Shown: positions 26,740-35,012, numbered from the stretch's first letter. The stretch: DNA of 64,000 nt from Flavobacterium xueshanense (GCF_900112975.1 NZ_FONQ01000003.1:1-64000), one strand, 5' to 3'. Program-made: numbers and translations. Notes: generated by a model from the sequence alone, not told the origin.

Positions 26740-28635
26740 ATGCAAGAAGCAGTAGCTATTCTTCAAAAATATTGGAAACACGACAAATTCAGGTCGCTAC
26801 AATACGAAATCATCGATTCTGTTTTAAGCGGTCATGATACTTTTGCTTTGATGCCAACCGGCGGCGGAAAATCAGTTTGTTTTCAGATTCCAGCTATAAT
26901 GAATGAAGGCATTTGCTTAGTCATTTCGCCTTTGGTAGCACTGATGAAAGATCAAGTAGCCAATTTGCAAAAGCGAAACATCAAAGCCATAGCATTGACA
27001 GGCGGAATACGATCCGAGGAAATGATTGATTTACTGGACAATTGCCAATTCGGAAATTACAAATTCCTTTATTTATCACCGGAACGTCTACAATCCGACT
27101 GGATTTTGGAACGAATAAAAAATCTTCCCATTAATTTAATTACCATAGATGAAGCGCATTGCGTCTCACAATGGGGACATGATTTCCGACCTGCTTATTT
27201 AAAAATTTCGGAACTAAAAAAGCATTTTCCAAAAGTGCCCTTTTTAGCATTGACTGCCACTGCTACGACAAGGGTCAAAGAAGATATTATCATTGAGTTG
27301 GGATTACATAAACCACAGATTTTCGAGAAATCATTTGCCAGGGAAAATATTGCTTACATGATTTTTGAGGTCGAGGATAAACTGTTCCGAATAGAGCAAA
27401 TTCTGAAAAAAAATCCACAACCGTCTATAATATATGTACGAAACAGAAAATCGTGCCTAGATATTTCCTCGCAATTGAATTCATTAGGATTTAAAGCTAC
27501 GTATTATCACGGCGGACTTTCGTCCAAAGAAAAAGACAAAAACATGCAATCCTGGATGAACGAAGAAGTGCAGGTAATTGTGGCTACCAATGCCTTTGGA
27601 ATGGGAATTGACAAAGCCAATGTAAAAACGGTAATCCACATTCAGCTTCCGGAAAACATGGAAAATTATTATCAGGAAGCGGGACGTGCGGGACGAAATG
27701 GAGAAAGAGCCTTTGCTGTTTTATTGACCAGTCCTTCCGATAGTATTCAGGCTCAAAGCCAATTTATAAATATTCTTCCCGATAAAAAGTTCTTGAATTT
27801 AATGTATGTCAAGCTCTGCAACTATTTTCAAATTGCTTACGGAGAGGGGATCAACGAACAGTTTACTTTCAATTTGCATCATTTTTGTTTAAAATATGAA
27901 TTCCCAACACTGAAAACGTACAATGCAATGCAATTTCTGGACCGACAAGGAATTATTAGCCTGTCTCAAGAATTTTCAGAAAAAATCACGTTGCAGTTTC
28001 TGATTCCTTCCAAAGAAGTGATTCGGTACATGAGTTTAAATCCAAACGACGAGGAAATTATTTTAGCAATATTGCGAACTTATCCCGGAATTTATAAAAT
28101 GCAAACCGCATTCAACCTGCAACTGATTGCCAAAAAATCAAATCACAAGGAAACTGAAATTCAGGCTGTTTTACATAAATTAAAAGAAAAAAAAATTATA
28201 GAATACCATTCGAAAAATAATGACGCCACATTAATTTTCAATGAAGTTCGGGAAGATGACAGAACCATCAATCGGGTTTCGAAACATTTAGAGAATCAAA
28301 ATCAGTTAAAAAAAGAGCAACTTCAATCTGTTATTCAGTACGTCAGTGAGAAAAAAGTATGCAAGAACAGGTTGATTCTAAATTATTTTGGCGAAAAAAC
28401 AACTGTTGATTGTGGGATTTGCTCGTTTTGCATTACAAAGAATATAAAGAAAAAAGATGTCTCGCTGCTTTCAAGAGAAATAATTGCTTTATTGCAAGCC
28501 GAAGATTTAAACTCGAGAGACATTCAAAACAAAACTAAAAATAGTCCGGACGACGTTATCGGTGTACTTAAGGATTTATTAGAAAACAACACGATTTTGG
28601 TTAAACCAAATAACAAATATACTTTAAGATCATAA
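26740..28635 (+). CDS. recQ: ATP-dependent DNA helicase RecQ
   Basis: 631 residues. Helicase motifs are intact: Walker A MPTGGGKSVCFQIPA near residue 41, DEAH in ITIDEAHCVSQWGHDFRPAY near 135, and motif VI QEAGRAGRNGE near 310. The zinc-binding cysteines lie near 540 (VCKNRLILNYFGEKTTVDCG and CSFC). The C-terminal part after the zinc domain is short, and I see no HRDC domain, which fits the shorter RecQ forms of this group. It unwinds DNA at forks and breaks. Its stop overlaps the fmt start (ATAATG). Confidence 0.9.
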   Translation: MQEAVAILQKYWKHDKFRSLQYEIIDSVLSGHDTFALMPTGGGKSVCFQIPAIMNEGICLVISPLVALMKDQVANLQKRNIKAIALTGGIRSEEMIDLLDNCQFGNYKFLYLSPERLQSDWILERIKNLPINLITIDEAHCVSQWGHDFRPAYLKISELKKHFPKVPFLALTATATTRVKEDIIIELGLHKPQIFEKSFARENIAYMIFEVEDKLFRIEQILKKNPQPSIIYVRNRKSCLDISSQLNSLGFKATYYHGGLSSKEKDKNMQSWMNEEVQVIVATNAFGMGIDKANVKTVIHIQLPENMENYYQEAGRAGRNGERAFAVLLTSPSDSIQAQSQFINILPDKKFLNLMYVKLCNYFQIAYGEGINEQFTFNLHHFCLKYEFPTLKTYNAMQFLDRQGIISLSQEFSEKITLQFLIPSKEVIRYMSLNPNDEEIILAILRTYPGIYKMQTAFNLQLIAKKSNHKETEIQAVLHKLKEKKIIEYHSKNNDATLIFNEVREDDRTINRVSKHLENQNQLKKEQLQSVIQYVSEKKVCKNRLILNYFGEKTTVDCGICSFCITKNIKKKDVSLLSREIIALLQAEDLNSRDIQNKTKNSPDDVIGVLKDLLENNTILVKPNNKYTLRS

Positions 28636-29582
28636 TGGAAAAATTACGAATTGTTTTTATGGGAACTCCCGAATTTGCAGTGGGGATTTTAGATACCATA
28701 ATCAAGAATAACTACGAGGTTGTAGGCGTTATCACTGCTACAGACAAACCAGCAGGTCGTGGACAAAAATTAAAATATTCAGCAGTAAAAGAATACGCGC
28801 TGATTCATAATCTACCTTTATTGCAGCCTTTAAACCTAAAAGACGAGGCTTTTTTAGCTGAATTGAAAACATTGAATGCTAATTTACAAATTGTAGTTGC
28901 CTTTAGAATGTTGCCAAAAGTTGTTTGGGAAATGCCATCCTTAGGAACTTTTAATCTTCATGCTTCACTCCTGCCGAATTATCGCGGCGCCGCACCCATA
29001 AATTGGGCAATCATAAATGGAGAAACTAAAACGGGTGTCACCACTTTTTTTATCGATGATAAAATTGATACTGGGGCGATGATCTTAAGTTCGGAAATCC
29101 CAATAAATGAAAATGAAAATGCGGGAAACTTGCACGATCGATTAATGGAATTAGGAAGCAAGACTGTTATTGACACTTTGGAAATGATTGAAAAAGGAAA
29201 TGTGTCTACAGTTATTCAAAAAGATACGGCCGATATAAAAACAGCCTACAAACTTAACAAAGAGAATTGCAAAATAGATTGGACAAAATCAGCTCAGGAG
29301 ATAAACAATCTGATTCGAGGCTTGAGTCCGTATCCTGCGGCTTGGTGCTTCTTTGGGGACAAGAACGAGGAATGGAATGTAAAAATATACAACGCTACTA
29401 TAATTTCTGAGGAGCATAATTATGCGGTTGGCAGTTTGATTTGTAGCAAAAAAGAAATGAAAATTGCAGTAAAAAACGGATTTATTCAAATACTCAGTTT
29501 ACAGTTTCCGGGTAAAAAGAAAATGAATACACCGGAATTATTGAATGGAGTTGCTTTTTCAGCCGATGCAAAAGTCTATTAA
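28635..29582 (+). CDS. fmt: Methionyl-tRNA formyltransferase
   Basis: 315 residues. LRIVFMGTPEFAVGIL at the start and the folate site SLLPNYRGAAPINWAIINGE with the catalytic Asn-His-Asp set (HASLLPNYRG, FIDDKIDTG) are standard for Fmt. A C-terminal OB-like domain follows from about 205. It formylates the initiator Met-tRNA. It is translationally coupled to recQ. An AACACC/GGGTGTT hairpin right after the stop (29581-29602) may end the transcript. Confidence 0.95.
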   Translation: MEKLRIVFMGTPEFAVGILDTIIKNNYEVVGVITATDKPAGRGQKLKYSAVKEYALIHNLPLLQPLNLKDEAFLAELKTLNANLQIVVAFRMLPKVVWEMPSLGTFNLHASLLPNYRGAAPINWAIINGETKTGVTTFFIDDKIDTGAMILSSEIPINENENAGNLHDRLMELGSKTVIDTLEMIEKGNVSTVIQKDTADIKTAYKLNKENCKIDWTKSAQEINNLIRGLSPYPAAWCFFGDKNEEWNVKIYNATIISEEHNYAVGSLICSKKEMKIAVKNGFIQILSLQFPGKKKMNTPELLNGVAFSADAKVY

Positions 29583-29687
29583 CACCAATAAAAACGGGTG
29601 TTTCTATACTTTAATCAGAAATTATCATTGATTTATCAACAAAAAAAATAAGTTATCAACAAAATAAACTAAATTAACATAAAACGC

Positions 29688-29717
29688 TTGCAAGGAACGT
29701 ATTTCCTACTAAATTTG
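29688..29717 (+). promoter_or_regulatory. Promoter of the HU gene
   Basis: TTG at 29688-29690 and TAAATTTG at 29710-29717 lie 19 bases apart, an exact fit to the Bacteroidota housekeeping promoter. The HU start codon is at 29762. Confidence 0.8.
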
Positions 29718-29761
29718 TGTATTAACAATTTTTTTTAACCAACAATTAATAACTATTCATT

Positions 29762-30034
29762 ATGAACAAATCAGAATTAATCGATGCTATCGCTGCAGAT
29801 GCAGGAATTACAAAAGCTGCTGCAAAATTAGCTTTAGAGTCATTTTTAGGAAACGTAGGGGGTACTTTGAAAAAAGGTGGAAGAGTATCTTTAGTAGGTT
29901 TCGGATCATGGTCTGTTTCTGCTAGAGCTGCTAGAGACGGTAGAAATCCTCAAACAGGAAAAACTATCCAAATCGCTGCGAAAAATGTAGTGAAATTTAA
30001 GGCAGGTGCAGAATTAGAAGGTGCGGTAAACTAA
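29762..30034 (+). CDS. HU family DNA-binding protein
   Basis: 90 residues, MNKSELIDAIAADAGITKAA, with the flexible arm carrying RNPQTGKTIQIAAKNVVKFK. This matches HU in length and sequence. HU is a small dimeric protein that bends and compacts DNA. The gene stands alone with a strong promoter at 29688-29717 and a strong terminator at 30057, and its codons are those of a highly expressed gene. Confidence 0.95.
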   Translation: MNKSELIDAIAADAGITKAAAKLALESFLGNVGGTLKKGGRVSLVGFGSWSVSARAARDGRNPQTGKTIQIAAKNVVKFKAGAELEGAVN

Positions 30035-30056
30035 TTTTTGTCTCCCTTATATAATC

Positions 30057-30083
30057 AAAACCTTCCATCTGGAAGGTTTTTTT
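30057..30083 (+). terminator. Terminator of the HU gene
   Basis: AAAACCTTCC (30057-30066) pairs perfectly with GGAAGGTTTT (30071-30080) across a four-base loop, followed by TTT. Confidence 0.9.
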
Positions 30084-30152
30084 ATACGTTTCAACGATTT
30101 TATTTGGCACTCTTATAATAAAAAACTTAAATTTAATAAAAAATCCAATCCA

Positions 30153-30713
30153 ATGATTACAGACAAATTAAAAAAAGGATATTTGCTTATCGCAGAGCCT
30201 ACGATAATTGGGGATTTATCATTCAATAGATCAGTAATTTTATTAGCTGACTATAACGAAGAAGGATCCGTTGGTTTTATTATTAATAAACCATTGAAGT
30301 ACACCATCCACGATTTGATTCCTGATGTGGACGCACGATTTAAGATTTATAACGGTGGCCCGGTGGAACAAGACAACCTATATTTTATACATAATATTCC
30401 AGAACTAATTCCTAACAGTATTGAAATATCGAATGGAATTTATTGGGGTGGCGATTTTGAATCGACGAAAGAACTCATCAATAAAGGAGAAATAAGCAAA
30501 GACAATATCCGATTCTTTTTAGGATATACTGGTTGGGATGAAAAACAATTAGAATCCGAGATGGAAAACAATTCCTGGATTATCACTGCAAATAGCTACG
30601 AAAATAAAATAATTGGAAAATCAGCTACTCATTTCTGGAAAGAACAAATAATGGAATTAGGTGGAGAATACCTCATCTGGTCGAACGCCCCGGAAAATCC
30701 ATATTTAAACTAA
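30153..30713 (+). CDS. yqgE: YqgE/AlgH family protein
   Basis: 186 residues. GYLLIAEPTIIGDLSFNRSV, SVGFIINKPLKYTIHDLIP and YNGGPVEQDNLYFIH are the conserved blocks of the family. Function is unclear; a Pseudomonas member was once described as a regulator of alginate. It has no DNA-binding motif. The last four bases overlap the end of the convergent aminotransferase gene. Confidence 0.92.
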   Translation: MITDKLKKGYLLIAEPTIIGDLSFNRSVILLADYNEEGSVGFIINKPLKYTIHDLIPDVDARFKIYNGGPVEQDNLYFIHNIPELIPNSIEISNGIYWGGDFESTKELINKGEISKDNIRFFLGYTGWDEKQLESEMENNSWIITANSYENKIIGKSATHFWKEQIMELGGEYLIWSNAPENPYLN

Positions 30714-31549
30714 GTACTACTTATCATTTCGTTGAGTTTCTCCAACAGTTGAAGAGATATTTTCTTGGCGAAAGTTTTTTTACGATATTGTGTTATTGGT
30801 TGTATTCCTTTTATAACATTAGTTACAAATAATTCATCTGCTTTTTGAAGATCAAATGGAGAGATTACCTCTTCTACAACGTCTAAATTTTCTATCTTCT
30901 TTGCTAAACTTAGGATCTGCTTTCTCATAATCCCATTTAAGCAGCCTTCAGAAACCGGTGGCGTAATCAATTTATTACCCATCAACATAAAGATATTTCC
31001 TTGAAGTGCTTCAATTATATTCTTACTGTCATTAAGCAATAAACAATTATCTAACCCATTTTCATTTGCAAAAATACTTCCCGTTATATTGATGATTTTA
31101 TTAGTCGTTTTGATAGACGACAGCAATTGTTTTGTGATGTAAAAATCTTTGTATAAATCTACTTCATATTCCTTTTTTTCGAATGAATATAGCGTGTTTT
31201 CAAGTGCTACAGCGTGAATTAAAAAAGAAATCGTATTATTTTGTGGTAAATAATATCCTCCATCGTTTCTATACACTGTAATTCTGGCACGAGAAGAAGA
31301 CGTCAGTCCATTTTTATTAACTAAAGTAAGGATTTGTTCTTCCAGAAACTCCATTGTAAAATTCATGGGAATTTCCATTCGAACAACTCGCATAGAAGAC
31401 ATTAGCCTAAAATAATGATCCTCTAGAAAAAGAATTTTATTGTTTATTATTTTAACTGTTTCAAAAACTCCGTCGCCATATAGAAAAGCACGGTTGTGTG
31501 TCAAAATATTGGCATCCTGAGACACGATATTTCCATTAAAATTAATCAT
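30710..31549 (-). CDS. Class IV PLP-dependent aminotransferase/lyase
   Basis: 279 residues in the branched-chain aminotransferase / D-amino-acid transaminase / PabC fold. The likely PLP lysine is in LLSSIKTTNKI, and AFLYGDGVFETVKIINNKIL opens the domain. PVSEGCLNGIMRKQIL and VTNVIKGIQPI form the cofactor-phosphate and C-terminal blocks. The size and the GDGVFETVKI start suit aminodeoxychorismate lyase (folate synthesis), but the substrate cannot be fixed by eye. It may share a promoter region with the START-domain gene upstream. Confidence 0.8.
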   Translation of the reverse strand: MINFNGNIVSQDANILTHNRAFLYGDGVFETVKIINNKILFLEDHYFRLMSSMRVVRMEIPMNFTMEFLEEQILTLVNKNGLTSSSRARITVYRNDGGYYLPQNNTISFLIHAVALENTLYSFEKKEYEVDLYKDFYITKQLLSSIKTTNKIINITGSIFANENGLDNCLLLNDSKNIIEALQGNIFMLMGNKLITPPVSEGCLNGIMRKQILSLAKKIENLDVVEEVISPFDLQKADELFVTNVIKGIQPITQYRKKTFAKKISLQLLEKLNEMISST

Positions 31550-31550
31550 A

Positions 31551-31576
31551 AAAAAGCCCTAAATTTTATTCAGGGC
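31551..31576 (-). terminator. Hairpin between the START-domain and aminotransferase genes
   Basis: On the minus strand GCCCT pairs with AGGGC across an AT-rich loop and is followed by a T-run (CTTTTTTATG). It lies behind the START-domain gene and touches the next start codon, so it may only partly stop transcription. Confidence 0.5.
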
Positions 31577-31600
31577 AAATATAAGTTATAAATATGATTT

Positions 31601-31993
31601 TTACACAGAACCTATTAGATGTTTCAAATCAGAAATTTGATTTTCCCACAACAGTGTTGCTTCATCGACTTCATCTTTAAGAGCAAAATCGACTACCATT
31701 AAAGATACGTCTTTGGTCAGCTCATCTACTAAGATATGCAATTCAAAAAAGTACTCGGTATCTTTACTATTTTCATCTACCCACTTAAATTTCACTTTTT
31801 CACCTGTTTTTTTTGAGGCTAGTCTTGCTTTTTCTTCGGAGTCATTCCAAATAAAAGTAAAAAATTCACCACGAGAATTCACATTATCGGCAAACCACTC
31901 AGACAAACCGGATGGAGTCGATATATATTGATACAACAACTGAGGCGAGGAATTTATAGGGAACTCGATTTCATAACGTACTTTTTGATCCAT
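31601..31993 (-). CDS. START-like / AHSA1-type domain protein
   Basis: 130 residues. VRYEIEFPINSSPQLLYQYI and STPSGLSEWFADNVNSRGEF are typical of small START-like domain proteins of Bacteroidota. They form a helix-grip fold with a hydrophobic cavity. Ligand unknown. It has no signal peptide. It faces the tRNA gene across a 154-base gap that contains the tRNA promoter. Confidence 0.85.
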   Translation of the reverse strand: MDQKVRYEIEFPINSSPQLLYQYISTPSGLSEWFADNVNSRGEFFTFIWNDSEEKARLASKKTGEKVKFKWVDENSKDTEYFFELHILVDELTKDVSLMVVDFALKDEVDEATLLWENQISDLKHLIGSV

Positions 31994-32081
31994 GAGCTAC
32001 ATTTAATTTTTCGGAAATATATAGAATATAACTACATAAAAAAAGTGTTTTGAAAAATATTTTTTTTTATTAAAAATATGC

Positions 32082-32111
32082 TTGCAAGCTCTAATATTAT
32101 TTTTATATTTG
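32082..32111 (+). promoter_or_regulatory. Promoter of tRNA-Met (and possibly of the integrase)
   Basis: TTG at 32082-32084 and TATATTTG at 32104-32111 with 19 bases between them fit the Bacteroidota promoter exactly. No other promoter is visible between the tRNA and the integrase ORF. Confidence 0.78.
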
Positions 32112-32147
32112 CACCCGCATTCAGGGCTGGCTTACCACCCTAATAAT

Positions 32148-32224
32148 GGCGAGATAGCTCAGTTGGTTAGAGCGCAGGATTCATAACCCTGAGGTCCCGA
32201 GTTCAAATCTCGGTCTCGCTACCA
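32148..32224 (+). tRNA. tRNA-Met (anticodon CAT)
   Basis: 77 bases including an encoded CCA. The acceptor stem GGCGAGA pairs with TCTCGCT (one G-U at the end). The D-arm is GCTC-AGTTGGTTA-GAGC, the anticodon loop TTCATAA, and the T-arm CCGAG-TTCAAAT-CTCGG. A pairing first position and no GGG/CCC anticodon-stem run argue against an initiator tRNA. An Ile tRNA with modified CAT is less likely but possible. The 3' half is the probable attachment site of the island that follows. Confidence 0.92.
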
Positions 32225-32242
32225 AGGTAATTTTCTTTAAAC

Positions 32243-32275
32243 AAGCGGTTTAGTGTACACTAAACCGCTTTTTTT
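32243..32275 (+). terminator. Terminator of tRNA-Met, a perfect 28-base palindrome
   Basis: AAGCGGTTTAGTGT (32243-32256) is directly followed by its exact complement ACACTAAACCGCTT (32257-32270) and then TTTTT. It works as a terminator hairpin. Its centre carries GTACAC, the same hexamer repeated three more times in the next 80 bases. Confidence 0.8.
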
Positions 32276-33634
32276 ATGTCTAGTATTTTATTACTTTTAC
32301 AAAGAGTACACCAAAACGTACACCAAACAGTACACACTTTGACCCCAAAAAAATATTCAGAGCCTAGAATTTATACCGGAGGAGTTGACATCACTTTGTG
32401 GAATCAACTATCAAAAGAAGAGCAAAACACTGCGCTTTCGAAGGATTGGTACATCTATTATAAATTTATTGATGGGACAACTGGCAAACTAAAACGTATG
32501 CCAAACATAAAAGGCGGTGCTAATCGTTTTAAAACCAAAAAAGAAAGACTCATTATATTCAATCAATTAAGAGACTCTTTGAAATATCTTTTAGAAAAAG
32601 GCTTAAATCCTTATACAGATCCCGATTTAACCTTGCTTGAAGACGACAAACCCGCTAACAATGCAACACCTGTAATAGTTGTCCCAGAACCTGTCGCCGA
32701 AGTGGTGACGATTATTGAACCTGAAGTCAATGCACCAGAAGAACCTGTTTTGTCAATAAAGGAGGCTTTTGAATATGCATTAAAAATCAAGAAAAAATCA
32801 CTCAATGATGTCTCTTATATAAATTATGAGGGAAGAATCAATCGATTTAAAAAATCTTTGGATGAAAATGAACCAGTAACATCGATTACTAGAAAAATTA
32901 CGAACCAATACCTAAACGGCATTTTAGAAAATTCGAGTCCAAGAAATCGAAATAATTCAAGAATTGATTTAAGTTCCTTATTTGAAGTTTTAACTAACGA
33001 TGAAATAATCCCCGAAAATTTCATTAAGAAAATAAATATTCTGAAGGCTAAACCCGAAAGAAACAAGACGTATACTCCAGAAATGCAAATGAATATTTAT
33101 TCCTATCTGGAAACAAATGACCCCATTTTGTTATTATTCGTTAAATTCATTTGTTATAATTTCCTCCGACCAGTAGAGGTTTGCCGATTGAAAGTTGGTG
33201 ACCTAGATGTAAAAGACAAAAAACTTTACGTTAGAGCAAAAAACAAAGCCGTAAAAATCAAAATCATACCTGAAATCCTTATTAATGACTTACCTGATTT
33301 GTCTAAATTAAATAAAGATCATTTTTTATTCACGCCTCATGAAATTGGAGCGGAATGGATCGCTACTGAAAACAATCGAAGAGACAATTTTTCAAAAAAA
33401 TTTAAAACAGTCGTTAAAGATCATTTCAAATTAGGTGCCGATTATGGTATGTATAGCTTTAGACATACTTTCATCACTAAGTTGTACCGAGAACTACGCA
33501 AGAACTACTCCCCTTTCGAAACCAAGAGCAGACTGATGCTTATAACAGGCCATTCTACTATGACGGCACTAGAACAATATTTAAGAGATATTGATGCCGA
33601 ATTACCTGAAGACTATTCTCATATGTTAGTATAA
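32276..33634 (+). CDS. Tyrosine-type integrase of the island
   Basis: 452 residues if started at ATG 32276. An alternative in-frame TTG at 32339 would give MTPKKYSEPRIYTGGVDI, which aligns better with how I expect related integrases to begin. The catalytic Arg is in FLRPVEVCRL near residue 297. The box SFRHTF lies near 394, GHS near 426, and the Tyr nucleophile is in ALEQYLRD near 437. A SAM-like core-binding domain spans about 165-260. It should catalyse integration and excision at tRNA-Met. The ATG lies inside the T-tract of the tRNA terminator, leaving no room for its own promoter. Confidence 0.88.
   Translation: MSSILLLLQRVHQNVHQTVHTLTPKKYSEPRIYTGGVDITLWNQLSKEEQNTALSKDWYIYYKFIDGTTGKLKRMPNIKGGANRFKTKKERLIIFNQLRDSLKYLLEKGLNPYTDPDLTLLEDDKPANNATPVIVVPEPVAEVVTIIEPEVNAPEEPVLSIKEAFEYALKIKKKSLNDVSYINYEGRINRFKKSLDENEPVTSITRKITNQYLNGILENSSPRNRNNSRIDLSSLFEVLTNDEIIPENFIKKINILKAKPERNKTYTPEMQMNIYSYLETNDPILLLFVKFICYNFLRPVEVCRLKVGDLDVKDKKLYVRAKNKAVKIKIIPEILINDLPDLSKLNKDHFLFTPHEIGAEWIATENNRRDNFSKKFKTVVKDHFKLGADYGMYSFRHTFITKLYRELRKNYSPFETKSRLMLITGHSTMTALEQYLRDIDAELPEDYSHMLV
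32306..32336. repeat. Three 12-base-phased GTACAC(C) repeats at the integrase start
   Basis: GTACACC begins at 32306 and 32318, and GTACACA at 32330, exactly 12 bases apart. A further GTACAC is at 32255-32260 in the tRNA terminator palindrome. If translated they give VHQN-VHQT-VHTL. Regular spacing near one DNA turn suggests protein-binding sites such as integrase arm sites. Confidence 0.55.
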
Positions 33635-33673
33635 ATCCGGATACCTATATTTTTAAAGAATGAATCCTTATTC

Positions 33674-33835
33674 CCGTTAACGGTAAACAAATCTCCGTTA
33701 GCGGGTTTCTTGGTTACTGAGAAATAACTACTCTTCTATAAGAAAATTACACGGCAAAACCGTCAATCTCCGTCAACGGTAGAAAAAAAGTACGTTAACG
33801 GACTGAAAATCCCCCGTTGACGGAACCGTTAACGG
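33674..33835. repeat. Cluster of 10-base palindromes CCGTTAACGG and variants
   Basis: CCGTTAACGG is at 33674 and 33826, CCGTTAGCGG at 33695, CCGTCAACGG at 33770, ACGTTAACGG at 33792 and CCGTTGACGG at 33814. A half-like copy CCGTCAATCT is at 33760. Most are perfect or one-off palindromes. Adjacent copies can pair into hairpins followed by short T runs, so termination is possible too, but six copies exceed what one terminator needs. Confidence 0.7.
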
Positions 33836-33871
33836 GTTTTCTCCAAACTTAACTTTTTACATATTTATTTT

Positions 33872-33909
33872 AAGCAATACCACTAAAATTGGGTGTAGTA
33901 AATCTCATA
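33872..33909. repeat. Direct repeat, copy 1 (second copy at 49314-49352)
   Basis: The stretch beginning AAGCAATACCACTAAAATTG and ending AAATCTCATA matches 49314-49352 at 35 of 38 aligned positions with one single-base gap. It lies about 245 bases ahead of the HTH gene that opens the Ter operon. Confidence 0.7.
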
Positions 33910-34110
33910 TAATTAGTAAGATTTATTGTAAACTAGATAATTAATAAGTAATAAATAATTTTTTTTCATCAAATGAGGAAAACCGTAAAGAAACAATTTT
34001 TATTGAAAGTAAGTTTGACACATTAATTTAAATCTAGTGATGATAATGACTTGAGTTAAGAATTTTACTAAAAACGTACATTATTAAATTTTGTTAATAA
34101 AATCTTACGC

Positions 34111-34146
34111 ACTGCAACTTGATTGCAGTAGATTCCTCTAAAATTG
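34111..34146 (+). promoter_or_regulatory. Promoter with palindromic operator ahead of the HTH gene
   Basis: ACTGCAA-CTTGA-TTGCAGT (34111-34129) is a perfect inverted repeat with 7-base arms. Its centre contains TTG (34119-34121), which can be the -33 element. TAAAATTG at 34139-34146, 17 bases further, is close to the TAnnTTTG -7 box. A protein bound here would block polymerase, so autoregulation by the HTH protein encoded 8 bases downstream is likely. Confidence 0.55.
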
Positions 34147-34153
34147 TTGAAAT

Positions 34154-34369
34154 ATGGATATCAGAATTATAAAAAGACTGCATGACTTTGTAATAACTGA
34201 ACGAACAGGAACACCAAAGGAACTTGCTTTAAAGTTAGGACTCTCTGAAAGAAGCGTTTACAACTATATTTCATACATGAAAAACGAAATGAATGCTCCA
34301 ATAACTTATGATAATCAAAAAGGAAATTATTTTTATAAAAGAGTGTGTGAATTGAATTTTGAAGGATAA
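34154..34369 (+). CDS. Small HTH DNA-binding protein
   Basis: 71 residues. TPKELALKLGLSERSVYNYI (about 20-39) is a winged-HTH of DeoR/HTH_11 type with a short tail. There is no effector domain. It opens the Ter operon behind a palindromic operator and is 64 bases upstream of the first TerD gene. It is probably the local regulator of the operon and of its own gene, which is inference from position. Confidence 0.8.
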   Translation: MDIRIIKRLHDFVITERTGTPKELALKLGLSERSVYNYISYMKNEMNAPITYDNQKGNYFYKRVCELNFEG

Positions 34370-34433
34370 TCCCTGAAAATATTCTTAAAGAATCGGAGAA
34401 AGGTAAAATCTATAAATCTTAAAATTTTAATAC

Positions 34434-35009
34434 ATGGCAATAAATTTACAGAAAGGACAAAAAATTGATATTGGATTATCAAAAATAACTGTTGGATTAG
34501 GTTGGGATCCAAATGAAGGTACTGGTCACGACTTTGACTTAGACGCTTCCGCTATCATGATTAACGGAAATAGAAAACTAATTTCAGAAAATCATTTTAT
34601 TTTTTATAATAATCTAAAATCTCCAGATGGTTCGTTAGAACATACAGGCGATGACCCTACCGGAGGCAGTACTGATGGAGATGATGATGAAGCTATAAAA
34701 GTTGATTTATCAAAAATTGACATAGAAGTTAGTGAAATTCTATTTGTCGTAACCATTGAAGATTTTGCGACTAGAAAACAAAATTTCGGACAAGTTAGAG
34801 GATCATACATTCGAATTGTAGATGATGCAAGTGGTGAAGAAATTGCCAAATATGAGTTGGATGAAGATTTTTCAATTGAAACTGGAGTTGAATTTGGAAG
34901 ATTATATAAAAGAAATGGACAATGGAAATTTGAAGCTTCTGGAATTGGATATAAGGCGAATTTAAGTTTCTTTTTAGAAAAATATTACTCGGGACAAATT
35001 ATAAAATAA
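34434..35009 (+). CDS. TerD family protein 1
   Basis: 191 residues with the TerD fold. It opens with MAINLQKGQKIDIGLSK, followed by GLGWDPNEGTGHDFDLDASA. The calcium-site acidic stretch is GDDPTGGSTDGDDDE, then FGQVRGSYIRIVDD. TerD proteins bind calcium and belong to a stress system named for tellurite resistance that also affects phage and colicin resistance. It is closest to the TerD at 38081. It lies 3 bases ahead of a second, longer TerD gene. Confidence 0.92.
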   Translation: MAINLQKGQKIDIGLSKITVGLGWDPNEGTGHDFDLDASAIMINGNRKLISENHFIFYNNLKSPDGSLEHTGDDPTGGSTDGDDDEAIKVDLSKIDIEVSEILFVVTIEDFATRKQNFGQVRGSYIRIVDDASGEEIAKYELDEDFSIETGVEFGRLYKRNGQWKFEASGIGYKANLSFFLEKYYSGQIIK

Positions 35010-35012
35010 AAA

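Larger units (their letters stand above)
33635..34153. other. Non-coding region behind the integrase
   Basis: The 519 bases without a gene hold, in order, a cluster of CCGTTAACGG-type palindromes (33674-33835) and one copy of a 38-base direct repeat (33872-33909). A very AT-rich stretch follows. The last element is a promoter with a palindromic operator just before the HTH gene (34111-34146). The region looks like a control or recombination zone rather than spacer. Confidence 0.6.
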
